From positions 248,001 through 312,000 of the forward strand of contig NZ_CP033077.1 of assembly GCF_003716875.1 (NCBI RefSeq): 64,000 nucleotides of DNA, in the 5' to 3' direction. Shown here in pieces: positions 9,906 through 18,807 of the stretch. Made by a program: the position numbers and the translations under genes. The notes beneath the pieces were generated by a model that saw nothing but the letters and a program-made list of their open reading frames with translations, did not search any database and was not told the DNA's origin. Position 1 is the first letter of the stretch; each line of letters opens with the position of its first letter. This DNA comes from Vibrio zhugei. GTDB lineage: Bacteria > Pseudomonadota > Gammaproteobacteria > Enterobacterales > Vibrionaceae.

Positions 9906-12005
9906 ATGCAACAACCCAAATGTAAACTGATTATCCCACTCACCATCCTGACTCTATCCCCTGTCTATGCATTCGCAGAGGATGACGCGGTAGACACCTA
10001 TGTGGTCGAATCCAGTCGTATGAACACGACTCGGCAAGATTCCTCACAAGTCATCAGCGTTATCACTCAAAAACAAATTCAACAACAACTCGCGATCAGT
10101 GCGGATAGTTCACAAGTGTTATCCAATCTCCTCCCCGCCTACTCACCCAATACCCAAAAATTAAACAACAGCAGTCAAACATTTCGTGGGCGGGCCGTTC
10201 TTTATATGATTGATGGTGTGCCACAGTCCAATCCTCTGCGTGAAGGAAGCCGATCAGCGCATACCATTGACCTGTCTATGGTGGAACGAATTGAAGTACT
10301 CCATGGGGCCAGTGCCATTCATGGAATGGGCGCAACGGGAGCCATCATTAACTTCATTACTAAAACCAACGACACGAGTGAACCGTTAAAACAGCATGTG
10401 AATCTGCAACTGACCACACCAACCACTGATGCGACGAGCGACACACTGACATACCGAGCCAGTTATAATGCCAAAGGGTCCAAGGATAACTGGGACTATT
10501 TATTCGGTTTAACCGACGATGTTCAAGGTCTGTATAAAGACAGTGAGGGCGACAATGTCGGCGCCGCTACGGTGCGCGGTGATCTCATGGACTCCAAAAG
10601 CTATGACGCTTTCTTAAAATTAGGCTATTGGCTGAGTGCCAGTCAAAACTTACAGTTTGAAGTTAACCGTTACCAAATTAAAGGTGACATGAATTATATG
10701 GGCGTCGCTGGTGACCGTCGTAATGGGATCGCCACCTCAGCCATCAAACAGCGTCCACCGGGCCGCGCCCCCTTTAATAAAGTAGACACGTATAATCTGC
10801 TGTATACCGACACCGACTTAGCCGGTATGGACTTAAAAGCTCAAACATTTTATCAACGTTTTCGTGGTCGCTACGGCGCCACCACCTCATCAAGCTTCCA
10901 AGATACCAACACGTCGCAAACCATCTATGATCAATCACAAAATGAATCCGATAAAATCGGCGCAAAATTGACTCTGTCAAAATCCGAGGTATTTGCACAG
11001 CCATTAAAAGTCACCGGAGGACTCGATCTTCTCAAAGATACCACCAGTCAAACGCTGACCTTGACAGGCCGTACTTATGTCCCGGAAACCACCTATTACA
11101 ATTACGCCCCTTTTGTACAACTGGAATACAAACCGTTTGAGCGCCTCACTTTACAGTCTGGTGCACGCTATGAACACGCAAAATTAGACATTCCGGATTA
11201 CCGAACCGTTGCAGCGCGCAATCACACGGCGGTTGAAGGAGGCTCACCAACATTTCATGAAACCGTCTTCAATGCAGGAGCCGTATTTAAGCTAACGCCA
11301 AGCGTGAATGTTTTCGGGAACTATTCACAAGGGTTTGGTATGCCCGACGTCGGTCGAGTGCTGCGCGGTGTTAGCCAAAGCGGACAAACTGTCAACGACT
11401 TGATTGACCTCTCTCCCATTATTACTGATAACTATGAGGGGGGTGTGCGCTTTCATTACGATCAGGTGCATTTTGAAATCAGCTACTACGAATCCAAATC
11501 CAAGTTAGGCAGTCGGATAGTCGAAAATAATGGGCTGTATACGGTTAAACGAGAGCGGAAAGAAATCAAAGGCGTAGAAACCTCCCTCACCTATCAATTG
11601 AATGCTGAGCATCAGTTAGAGACCAGCTATTCATACATAGAAGGGCAATCGGATACGGATGGCGATGGTAAAGTAGATACCAAACTGACTGGGGCGGATA
11701 TTCCACCCAACCGCCTACGTATCGCATGGACAGCGCAATGGAGCGATACCTTCTCGACCTTGCTGCAAGCAAACCATAATTTTGATCGCTCATTTGATGA
11801 TAAGGAACTCGATTTTGATGGCTATACGCTCGTGGATGCCTCCATGCAGTATCAACTGCCAGTGGGACAACTGAAGCTTTCCATCGCTAACCTATTGAAC
11901 GAAGACTACTTTACCTACTATTCGCAAAGCGCGTATAAAAATGATGACTTTTATTTCAAAGGTCGAGGCCGGACGATCACTTTGGGGTATGGACTGACCT
12001 TCTAA
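9906..12005 (+). CDS. TonB-dependent siderophore receptor
   Basis: 699-residue outer-membrane receptor that imports a ferric siderophore using TonB energy. The signal peptide ends near VYAFAEDD, and a TonB-box-like segment (DTYVVESSR) follows. The plug domain (roughly residues 45-155) includes FRGRAVLYMIDGVPQ and VERIEVLHGASAIHG. The 22-strand barrel ends with the terminal aromatic residue GYGLTF-stop. An EF-hand-like DTDGDGKVDTK segment lies in an extracellular loop. It sits under a Fur-like palindrome and is convergent with a siderophore ABC operon, so they probably serve the same ligand; the siderophore is not identifiable. The ATG at 9906 follows a weak AAGG. Confidence 0.9.
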   Translation: MQQPKCKLIIPLTILTLSPVYAFAEDDAVDTYVVESSRMNTTRQDSSQVISVITQKQIQQQLAISADSSQVLSNLLPAYSPNTQKLNNSSQTFRGRAVLYMIDGVPQSNPLREGSRSAHTIDLSMVERIEVLHGASAIHGMGATGAIINFITKTNDTSEPLKQHVNLQLTTPTTDATSDTLTYRASYNAKGSKDNWDYLFGLTDDVQGLYKDSEGDNVGAATVRGDLMDSKSYDAFLKLGYWLSASQNLQFEVNRYQIKGDMNYMGVAGDRRNGIATSAIKQRPPGRAPFNKVDTYNLLYTDTDLAGMDLKAQTFYQRFRGRYGATTSSSFQDTNTSQTIYDQSQNESDKIGAKLTLSKSEVFAQPLKVTGGLDLLKDTTSQTLTLTGRTYVPETTYYNYAPFVQLEYKPFERLTLQSGARYEHAKLDIPDYRTVAARNHTAVEGGSPTFHETVFNAGAVFKLTPSVNVFGNYSQGFGMPDVGRVLRGVSQSGQTVNDLIDLSPIITDNYEGGVRFHYDQVHFEISYYESKSKLGSRIVENNGLYTVKRERKEIKGVETSLTYQLNAEHQLETSYSYIEGQSDTDGDGKVDTKLTGADIPPNRLRIAWTAQWSDTFSTLLQANHNFDRSFDDKELDFDGYTLVDASMQYQLPVGQLKLSIANLLNEDYFTYYSQSAYKNDDFYFKGRGRTITLGYGLTF

Positions 12006-12023
12006 CTGACTTCCTTTAGACCT

Positions 12024-12060
12024 AAAAAAGCCATTTGAATACCGATTCAGATGGCTTTTT
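12024..12060. terminator. bidirectional terminator between receptor and FhuF-like gene
   Basis: AAAAAGCCATTTGAAT pairs with ATTCAGATGGCTTTTT around loop ACCG, with one G-U pair. It has A-run and T-run on either side, so it can end both the receptor transcript and the convergent ABC operon transcript. Confidence 0.85.
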
Positions 12061-12080
12061 CGTACATCAGTCCGAGGTTA

Positions 12081-12950
12081 TTATCTCCCTTTATTTCCGG
12101 AGCCACATCCACCTCGAGCACTGGGCTTTTTACCCACTAGCGGACACGTACTGCAATATTTCGCTGGGTCTGTCACCTTATAATAGTAGCAACAGGTGCG
12201 CCGAACCCTCACTGGCACGGTGTGCTCATTGTGCTGAGATAATTCATAGAAATAGCGCGTCAACGGGTTTTTATCCAGACCAAACACCCGCGTGGTATCC
12301 GCCTGTAATAAGTAGGCAAAATCGGCTTCGGCGACCGCTCGTTGAGTGGGCTCGGTGAGCGCAGGTAAAATGCGCCGCTCGTAAATACTAAACACCCGAA
12401 TGGCGATATTTTCCCAGAGCACCGCTTGAGGTACACGCGTTAAGCGATGAAACTGTTTCACCAGCAAAGATAAATTCTGGTCAAATGCAGCGGTCAAAAG
12501 CGCTTCACGCCATGTCGTACGCTGGCAACCGGGGGAGTTCACCCGACAATTTTTAAGCGGCATCCGCGATTGCCATTGCTGCTGCTCAAGTGGGTATTCG
12601 AAGATGCAATTGTTTATTGTCATATCCAAGCCTTTATCATACCAAGACATGGCACTCAGCATGGGAGCGAGGGTAAGAAATCCTATCCGCTTAATGACTA
12701 AAGACGCCGTCACCTTTAAATCTGGCGCGCCAAGCTCGGCCTGAATGGTGGCTAACACCTCTAAGCACCGCGTATCATCGAGCAGTTGCTCGGTGGCCAT
12801 TCAGAAAGGTGAGAGCCCATGGCAGTCCGCTAAACCAAACTCACTAAGGCGCTGCCATTCTCGCTTACCTAAGGCATGTGTGCCTTGGTCGACATCCCTA
12901 TGCAAGCGGGAGTATTCATCGCTCACAGTGATCCGGTTATCAAAGGTCAT
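12081..12950 (-). pseudogene. FhuF-like siderophore-iron reductase interrupted by in-frame TGA
   Basis: The 239 residues after the TGA are recognisably FhuF-like and end with the 2Fe-2S ligand pattern RRTCCYYYK ... YCSTCPL (C-C-x10-C-x2-C), used to reduce ferric siderophores in the cytoplasm. Upstream in the same frame, a start at 12950 (MTFDNRI, preceded by GGAG) gives 49 residues that stop at TGA 12803-12801, directly followed by ATG. E. coli FhuF (262 aa) has about 65 residues before the region matching the second part, so the two parts probably formed one 289-codon gene. Re-initiation at 12800 could still make a shortened protein. The 12950 ATG overlaps the ATPase stop by 11 bp, indicating translational coupling. 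Confidence 0.65.
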
Positions 12951-13854
12951 GGCGCCAATCCTCCGTTTCACGACGAATGTGACGTCCTTTGCCATAAGGA
13001 ATGCACATGGGCGTTCCAAAGAGTGGATCTTCACCAATGTGACATTGCATGCCAAACACCGTTTCCACCATCTCGAAATTAAGAATGTCTTCTGGCTTAC
13101 CTTGGCAAAATACCTTGCCCTCTTTGATAGCGATCATCTGCTGCGCATAGCGACACGCCAAATTGAGGTCATGAAGTACCATCACAATGGTGGTGTGCTG
13201 CGTTTGATTCAATTCAAAAAGCAGGTCTAAAATTTCAATCTGATGAGTCAGATCCAGATATGTGGTCGGTTCATCGAGTAATAAAATATCGGTATCTTGA
13301 GCAAGCGCCATCGCAATCCAAGCACGCTGCCGTTGCCCACCTGACAACGATTCCACAGGCCGGTCAGCCAACGCTAACAGGTTGGTATCTCGCAACGCTT
13401 TTTCCACCAAACGTTCATCTTCAGGACGCCAATTCTGTAGCCAATGTTGATGAGGATAACGCCCTTGCTTGACTAACTGCTCAACCGATAATCCTTCTGG
13501 TGCGACTGGGCCTTGCGGTAAAATAGCCATACGCCGTGCAACGTCTTTACTTGACTGTCGATTAAGATCGTCATTATAAAGTAGGATACGTCCTGCCTGA
13601 GGGGCTAATAAACGCGCCAACGATTTCAATAATGTGGATTTGCCACAGCCATTCCCTCCCACTAACACGGTGATATGATTGGCCAAAATAGACAGATCTA
13701 ACTCATCAATAATGGTCGTTTTTCCATAGCCGAGAGACACTTTTTCTGTCACTAGTGGCGCATCCGATGTCCTTTCCGGCTCAGAGCGACGCTCTGGATT
13801 GCTCTGCGAAGGAGACCCACCCATTGTCCGCTGACACGTTGTCTGAAAGCTCAT
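12940..13854 (-). CDS. iron-siderophore ABC transporter ATPase (FecE/FhuC type)
   Basis: 304 residues. An N-terminal extension of about 35 polar residues (rich in Ser, Arg and Glu) precedes the ABC domain. Motifs: Walker A GGNGCGKSTLL, signature LSGGQRQRAWIAMALAQ, Walker B DILLLDEPT, and H-loop VMVLHDLN. All catalytic elements are intact, so ATP hydrolysis to drive siderophore import into the cytoplasm is expected. It is downstream of two permease genes and overlaps the FhuF-like gene by 11 bp. The true start may be a later codon, since FecE/FhuC are nearer 255-265 residues. Confidence 0.88.
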   Translation of the reverse strand: MSFQTTCQRTMGGSPSQSNPERRSEPERTSDAPLVTEKVSLGYGKTTIIDELDLSILANHITVLVGGNGCGKSTLLKSLARLLAPQAGRILLYNDDLNRQSSKDVARRMAILPQGPVAPEGLSVEQLVKQGRYPHQHWLQNWRPEDERLVEKALRDTNLLALADRPVESLSGGQRQRAWIAMALAQDTDILLLDEPTTYLDLTHQIEILDLLFELNQTQHTTIVMVLHDLNLACRYAQQMIAIKEGKVFCQGKPEDILNFEMVETVFGMQCHIGEDPLFGTPMCIPYGKGRHIRRETEDWRHDL

Positions 13855-13881
13855 GCTATTTGCTCCATTGTGTCACTCCTA

Positions 13882-14939
13882 TCAAAACCGCTGTCGATAG
13901 AGTAAGAAAATAAAAAAAGGGGCGCCGATTGCTGAGACAAATACCCCGGCTGGGATATCCAATGGTTGAAATAGTGTTCGCCCACATACATCCGCCAACA
14001 TCACCAAACACGCACCAATCAATGCCGTTGTCGGTAGTAATACTGCAAAGTGCCTATCAACCAAGCGCCGAGCAATATGGGGGGCAATCAACCCCACAAA
14101 ACTGATCGCGCCCGCATAAGCTATCGCTGGCGCAGCCATTAAGACACTCAAGAACAGCAGGCTCATGCGGGTGAACTGAAGCGACACGCCTAACCCTACC
14201 GCGGTGTGATCGCCTAATTCCAATGCGTTCATTCGCCGAGAGAAATACAGAGAGACACCTAAACTGCCCGCCACCCATGGGAAAAGCTGAGTGACATCAT
14301 GCCAATCGGCTCCGTACACGCTTCCGGTTAACCAAATATAGGCCGTCATACTCGTGGATTCTGAACTCAAGGCGATGAGCAGGGTTACCACCGCTCCCAT
14401 TGCAGCCGAGACGCCAATCCCCACCAACACTAAACGCATTGGTGTCACACCGTTTTTCCAAGCAAGAAGAGAGATCACAAGGCTTGTAACAAATGCGCCG
14501 ATAATGGCGAAGACGGGCAACCAAACCACACTGAGTAGCGACTGAAAAAAGCAAGAAATCCAACCGCAGCAGCGGACGCCCCGCTGGTAATACCGATAAT
14601 ATCGGGTGAAGCCAATGGGTTACGGATCATCGACTGCAACACTAAACCTGAGCCCCCTAATGCCGCTCCGACTAAAGCCGCAAGCAACATGCGAGGTAAG
14701 CGCAGCGTGTTAAGGGTAAAAGAATCGCTCGATTGCTCGTTCAATAACGATGAGACAATGCGATGTAACCCCAGATGTTGCGAGCCGAGCGACAAACTGA
14801 GCGCCATAACGATCAAGGTTAGCGAAACGATCATCGTCATCCTAACAACAAGACTGGGTGTGACTGAAAACGAGCAGCCCGGTAAGCGTACGTACCATCG
14901 TTTAGTCATGAGCGTTACCTTTGCGCGCGAGATAGACAA
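13882..14939 (-). pseudogene. FecCD-family permease with -1 frame break at T6 run
   Basis: Two overlapping reading frames together make one BtuC/FecD-type permease of about 352 residues. The first (14939 to about 14545) ends GVTSGASAAAVGFLAFF-like; it carries LRLPRMLLAALVGAALGGSG and MIRNPLASPDIIGI. The second (down to 13882) continues QSLLSVVWLPVFAIIG and includes the family motif SFVGLIAPHIARRL. The break lies at the A6 run 14545-14550 (T6 on the coding strand): one extra T, or a -1 slip, restores the frame. The local coding sequence T-TTT-TTC has the form of a -1 slippery heptamer. Options are a true mutation, an assembly homopolymer error, or slippage. About ten membrane helices are expected in the restored protein. 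Confidence 0.75.
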
Positions 14940-15921
14940 ACAACGGCGCCCCGAATATCGCCGTCATGGCACCAATCGGAATTTCTTGTGGAGCCAACAG
15001 CAAACGACTCGCAATATCCGCAACCAACAATAAACTTGCCCCCCATAACGCGCTAAACGCTAATAACCATTGATGCCGATGACCAACCACCTGTCTGACC
15101 ATATGCGGAACAATCAACCCTATAAAGCCGATACTTCCTGCGATGGCCACACTCGCCCCAGCTAATAGAATCACCAAAAGACTGACGGCGACCTTGAGTA
15201 AGGCGGTGTTTTGTCCTAATCCTGTTGCGATAGCATCGCCGGATAGCAAAATATTGAGGTGAGGTGATAGTAATAATGCCACGCCTATCGACACACCAAT
15301 ATAGGGCAACACTGGCAATACCACGCTTAACTCGCGCCCAGAAACCGAGCCCGCGACCCAGAACAAAACACTATCGATGCCCTCTTGCCCAAGGACCAGC
15401 ATGCCTTGGGTAAACGACATGAATAGCGCAGAGATAGCGGCCCCCGCTAATACTACTCGCACCGGTGAGAGTCCATCCTGTCCCAACATTCCGATGCCAT
15501 ACACCAATGCCCCGGCGAATGCCGCCCCTGCAAATGCAATCCAGATAGCGTCATTAAGATTTCCCAAGCCAAAAAATTGCGTGACCAATACAATGAAAAA
15601 GACGGCGCCACCATTCACGCCAAATATCGCTGGTGATGCCAGCGGGTTTCTCGTCAACGACTGCATAAGAACGCCAGCCACCGCTAATCCTGCCCCAACC
15701 GCGCATGCAACCACCGTGCGTGATAATCGCGTGGTGGTCACGATCACATGTTCGATCGAGTGAGAATCATTAGACCACAGCGCTCCCCATACATGGCTGA
15801 TAGGAATCGAATACTGACCGGCGGCCAAGCTTGCAAAACACGTGATGGATAGGAACACACAGGAGATGACACCTAGCAGCAGCAAGCGAGAACGGCGCGA
15901 ATTGAGGGCTTGCATCATCAC
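14902..15921 (-). CDS. FecCD-family siderophore ABC permease
   Basis: 339-residue intact permease with about ten hydrophobic helices. It shows the family motifs TRNPLASPAIFGVNGGA and SIGFIGLIVPHMVRQVVG, the latter being the cytoplasmic coupling region contacting the ATPase. It forms the membrane channel, as a heterodimer with the next gene's product, for ferric-siderophore import. Its start overlaps the binding-protein stop by 4 bp, and its 3' end overlaps the second permease by 38 bp, which indicates tight operon coupling. The N-terminal helix follows a short basic stretch (MQALNSRRSRLLLLG). Confidence 0.9.
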   Translation of the reverse strand: MMMQALNSRRSRLLLLGVISCVFLSITCFASLAAGQYSIPISHVWGALWSNDSHSIEHVIVTTTRLSRTVVACAVGAGLAVAGVLMQSLTRNPLASPAIFGVNGGAVFFIVLVTQFFGLGNLNDAIWIAFAGAAFAGALVYGIGMLGQDGLSPVRVVLAGAAISALFMSFTQGMLVLGQEGIDSVLFWVAGSVSGRELSVVLPVLPYIGVSIGVALLLSPHLNILLSGDAIATGLGQNTALLKVAVSLLVILLAGASVAIAGSIGFIGLIVPHMVRQVVGHRHQWLLAFSALWGASLLLVADIASRLLLAPQEIPIGAMTAIFGAPLFVYLARKGNAHD

Positions 15922-16919
15922 CTCTGTGTGGTGGTAGGGGGCAAATGGTAAAAGCGACTGAGTTCATCTAACAGACGATTCGCCCCTAAAATCCCCCCGG
16001 AAAATAACCAATCGATGCGATTGACACGAGAGACTTGCCCATGCTTCGGAGCCGAAAGCATTTTCCATAGCGGATGATGACGCCATTGCTGGTAGTTTTG
16101 CTGAACGGCTGGCGTGTCAGCATGTAAGATGACAAAGAAGACATCCGCGTTGACGGCGGGTAAGGATTCTTTTGATTTTAATTTCACTCCCCACCCAGCG
16201 GCATTTGAGATTGTCGGAAAAGTAAAACCAATGGCACTTAGTATCGAGCCAGGAAAGCTTTTATCAAGATACAAACGTAAATGGTCAGGTCGCACATCAA
16301 TGATAGAAGCGCGGATAGGCCAATGCGGTTGGCGACGTTGTAAAGCGTGACGAACGTTAGCCACACGTGCTCGCCAATGTCGCAACAGTTGCTGAGCTTT
16401 CCCCTCTCGCCCCGTCGCGTGTGCAATACGTGTTAAGGTTTGCTGAAAGTCGTACACGTTATCGGTATAGACTGTCTTAGCAATGTGAGATAACTGAGAG
16501 TGAATTTTTTCATGACGCACTGTTGTGCCAATGATGAGGTCAGGATGTAACGCCGCAATCGCTTCGAGGTTCGGTTGGGTTTCCAGTCCCACGTGCTCCA
16601 CTCCTTTGAGTGCAGAACGTAGATAAGGATAAGTCTTCGCATCACTCCACGAATCGACCACGCCAACAGGTTGAATCCCCAGAGCAACCGCCGAATCGGT
16701 CGCGCCTTGGAATAACGTAACCACCCGCATGGGTTGATGATGGGCAACACGGTCAGAGTCGTGCTCTGGTGCTATCGGCGCCGTATCGGCAAACGCCGAA
16801 AAACTCATCAGGCCACTGCACAGTGCCATGACCATACAACTGCGTGTCTTTGTCAGCGATACGGCGCGAGCCGAGATAACTAACTGTAAACAAGACCAAA
16901 AACCATAACCGACGCGCAT
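15918..16919 (-). CDS. periplasmic iron-siderophore binding protein (FecB/FhuD-like)
   Basis: 333-residue class III substrate-binding protein. A signal peptide precedes the mature region, with core SCMVMALCSGLMSFSAFADT; the start may be the first or an inner Met. The mature part has PMRVVTLFQGATDSAVALGIQPVGVVD and LEAIAALHPDLIIGTT, typical of the two-lobed helical-backbone family that hands ferric siderophores to FecCD permeases. First gene of the operon, preceded by a Fur-box-like palindrome 44 bp upstream. There is no lipobox, so it is a soluble periplasmic protein. Confidence 0.85.
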   Translation of the reverse strand: MRVGYGFWSCLQLVISARAVSLTKTRSCMVMALCSGLMSFSAFADTAPIAPEHDSDRVAHHQPMRVVTLFQGATDSAVALGIQPVGVVDSWSDAKTYPYLRSALKGVEHVGLETQPNLEAIAALHPDLIIGTTVRHEKIHSQLSHIAKTVYTDNVYDFQQTLTRIAHATGREGKAQQLLRHWRARVANVRHALQRRQPHWPIRASIIDVRPDHLRLYLDKSFPGSILSAIGFTFPTISNAAGWGVKLKSKESLPAVNADVFFVILHADTPAVQQNYQQWRHHPLWKMLSAPKHGQVSRVNRIDWLFSGGILGANRLLDELSRFYHLPPTTTQR

Positions 16920-16962
16920 GGGTAAACCTTACCACTGAGTAATGAAGATTTACTTATGATAT

Positions 16963-16977
16963 TGAGAATCACTCTCA
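16963..16977. promoter_or_regulatory. Fur-box-like site upstream of siderophore ABC operon
   Basis: TGAGA-ATCAC-TCTCA is a perfect short inverted repeat inside GATATTGAGAATCACTCTCA, which resembles the ATGAGAATnATTCTCAT class of Fur site. It lies 44 bp before the binding-protein ATG. Confidence 0.7.
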
Positions 16978-17085
16978 TACGCAATTGTTTTTAAGCGCAC
17001 GGCTTAATAATCCCCCAACGATGCAGGCCGCTAATCTTTTATAAGGCCAAACATGGCCAATAAAGCATGTCCAAAAATACTTCCA

Positions 17086-17643
17086 TCATCCTCTCTTGTT
17101 GATAGCTTGCCAACGCTCACGAGAAAGATGGTATAAGCAATGACGCGCCAGAGTATGATCTTGCGCGAGCTTAGGATGATCAAAGTCGTGATGAGTATTG
17201 ATCATTCCAAGTTTCTTCATCACAGCTTGAGAGGGTACATTTTGTATAGCGGTGAACGCATAGACCTTATCAGCTTTTAATTCTTCGAACGCGAACCATA
17301 AAGCGCGTTGCGCCGCTTCCGTGGCGTAGCCCTGTCTCCAATGTCGTGCGTCCAGCCGCCATCCAATTTCAAACATGGGCGCATGAGGCAAGCCACTGTC
17401 TTGATCTTGATAATGCAGTCCGACAAAACCAATAAATTCTCCGGTAGACTTCAGTTCCACCGCCCAGAAACCCCAGCCATTTTTAGCGATCAGTGTTTGT
17501 ATATGCTCAGCTTGTTCATCGCTTTGCGCGCGACTCAGTGGCGCTGGAAAATAGCGCATCACTTGCAAATCCGAGGTCAAGCGAACATAAGGTCGCTTAT
17601 CGTGATCGGTCCACTGACGTAATAGTAAACGTTCGGTTTCCAT
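17086..17643 (-). CDS. GNAT N-acetyltransferase, RimJ/RimL type
   Basis: 185 residues beginning METERLLLRQW, the classic opening of ribosomal-protein-serine-acetyltransferase-like (Acetyltransf_3) proteins. The acetyl-CoA binding region is WRQGYATEAAQRAL (the Q/RxxGxG/A equivalent), followed by VYAFTAIQNVPSQAVMKKLGM. Family members acetylate N-terminal amines or small molecules; the substrate here is unknown. It stands alone, with the pentapeptide gene 30 bp upstream on the same strand, so the two may be co-transcribed. Confidence 0.85.
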   Translation of the reverse strand: METERLLLRQWTDHDKRPYVRLTSDLQVMRYFPAPLSRAQSDEQAEHIQTLIAKNGWGFWAVELKSTGEFIGFVGLHYQDQDSGLPHAPMFEIGWRLDARHWRQGYATEAAQRALWFAFEELKADKVYAFTAIQNVPSQAVMKKLGMINTHHDFDHPKLAQDHTLARHCLYHLSRERWQAINKRG

Positions 17644-17673
17644 GATTACCTCTTATCTCGTTGTAGTGACGTA

Positions 17674-18273
17674 TTAATCCACTAAAACAATCCCTAACCC
17701 CTCAAGCAAGCTCATAGCTTCGAGCCGCGAAAATGTCGCTTTTTTTACATTGTTCTCTAACACATCAATGACATAGTTGAATGAATCAGTAAAATCCACA
17801 CTTTGCAGGTTCGTATGCATGAATAAACTATGGCGAAAATCGCAGTCGGTCATCGCTGAGTCCGTATAGTCGCCTTCACGAAAATCGACGTTGTGAACGG
17901 TACACGCATCCAATACCAACTCATGTAGAGTAAGGCCAAAAAAAGAGGAGTCGTTAAGTACGCAACGCACGAAACTGAGATTAAAATCGCGATGGTAAAA
18001 TGCCCATATGGCTTTAACCCAGTCAATTCCAAGCAATTTACAGTCGATAAAATCCAATTCAAACAGTTTGGTCGCTGAGACATCAAGCAAGCTCAAATTA
18101 CATCGCTCAAAGGTACAATGAGTGAATTTGCAATGGGTAAACGCGGCCTGCGAAAAATCGCACTCTATGAATGCGCAATCTTCGAACATAACGTCATTGA
18201 ATGCACTCTCAGTCAAATTCAGCTTTTCAAACTGTGAGTCATAGTATTCTGCGTGATTATTTATCTGTGGCAT
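17674..18273 (-). CDS. pentapeptide-repeat protein (Qnr/McbG-like)
   Basis: About 199 residues, using the Met at 18273 because GGAGGG lies just before it; an earlier in-frame start at 18291 would add six residues. The whole chain is a run of A/S-x-F-x-x-C/D pentapeptides (FEDCAFIECDFSQAAFTHCKF, for example, split across repeats), predicting a right-handed beta-helix. The C-terminus SRLEAMSLLEGLGIVLVD resembles the dimerisation tail of Qnr proteins, which mimic DNA and protect gyrase. Qnr proteins are about 218 residues, so this could be a chromosomal Qnr-like or McbG-like relative or another pentapeptide protein. Confidence 0.75.
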   Translation of the reverse strand: MPQINNHAEYYDSQFEKLNLTESAFNDVMFEDCAFIECDFSQAAFTHCKFTHCTFERCNLSLLDVSATKLFELDFIDCKLLGIDWVKAIWAFYHRDFNLSFVRCVLNDSSFFGLTLHELVLDACTVHNVDFREGDYTDSAMTDCDFRHSLFMHTNLQSVDFTDSFNYVIDVLENNVKKATFSRLEAMSLLEGLGIVLVD

Positions 18274-18336
18274 ACTTGCCCTCCGAATCAATGAGCCATT
18301 CAGACTTGCCTGGTCGCCTTCATGCCATCATAGCGA

Positions 18337-18723
18337 TTACTTTTCATATAACTCTAACGGTAACCCGTCGGGATCATTGAAAAAAGTAAACGTTTTCCCC
18401 GTCAGTTCATCCACCCTAATAGGCTCTACATTGATCCCCTGGGCTTGCAATTGCTCCGCCATCGTCTGGACAGAATCGACACGAAAAGCCAAATGACGTA
18501 AGCCTTGTGCCTCTGGATTATTTACGCGCTTAGGAGGATTTGGAAAAGAAAATAATTCAATTTGACTGCCATCGGGTAAGGCTAAATCTAATTTATACGA
18601 GTCACGATGCTCACGATAGGTTTCCGCAATAATCGTCAGTCCAAGCACTTGTGTGTAAAACGCTTTCGAGCGCGCATAGTTAGAACAAATAATAGCCACA
18701 TGATGAATACTGTCGAGAATCAC
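18337..18723 (-). CDS. yaeR: VOC-family protein YaeR (GloA2-like)
   Basis: 128 residues, near-identical in length and layout to E. coli YaeR (129 aa). It has HHVAIICSNYARSKAFYTQVLG at the start, IELFSFPNPPKRV, GLRHLAFRVD and the ending FTFFNDPDGLPLELYE, all matching recalled YaeR blocks. It is a single vicinal-oxygen-chelate unit that should dimerise to form a metal site (His and Glu ligands from HHVAI, IELF, RHLAF and LELYE). The enzymatic substrate of YaeR is not established. The start is GTG with GAGGAAAC upstream. The gene follows a GNAT gene on the same strand. Confidence 0.88.
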   Translation of the reverse strand: MILDSIHHVAIICSNYARSKAFYTQVLGLTIIAETYREHRDSYKLDLALPDGSQIELFSFPNPPKRVNNPEAQGLRHLAFRVDSVQTMAEQLQAQGINVEPIRVDELTGKTFTFFNDPDGLPLELYEK

Positions 18724-18807
18724 AACGTTTCCTCAGATACGAATAAAAAGATGAATAAAAAAGCACCACTGAAAAGAGGAGCAACACGAGCCATAATAAC
18801 GGCCTGC

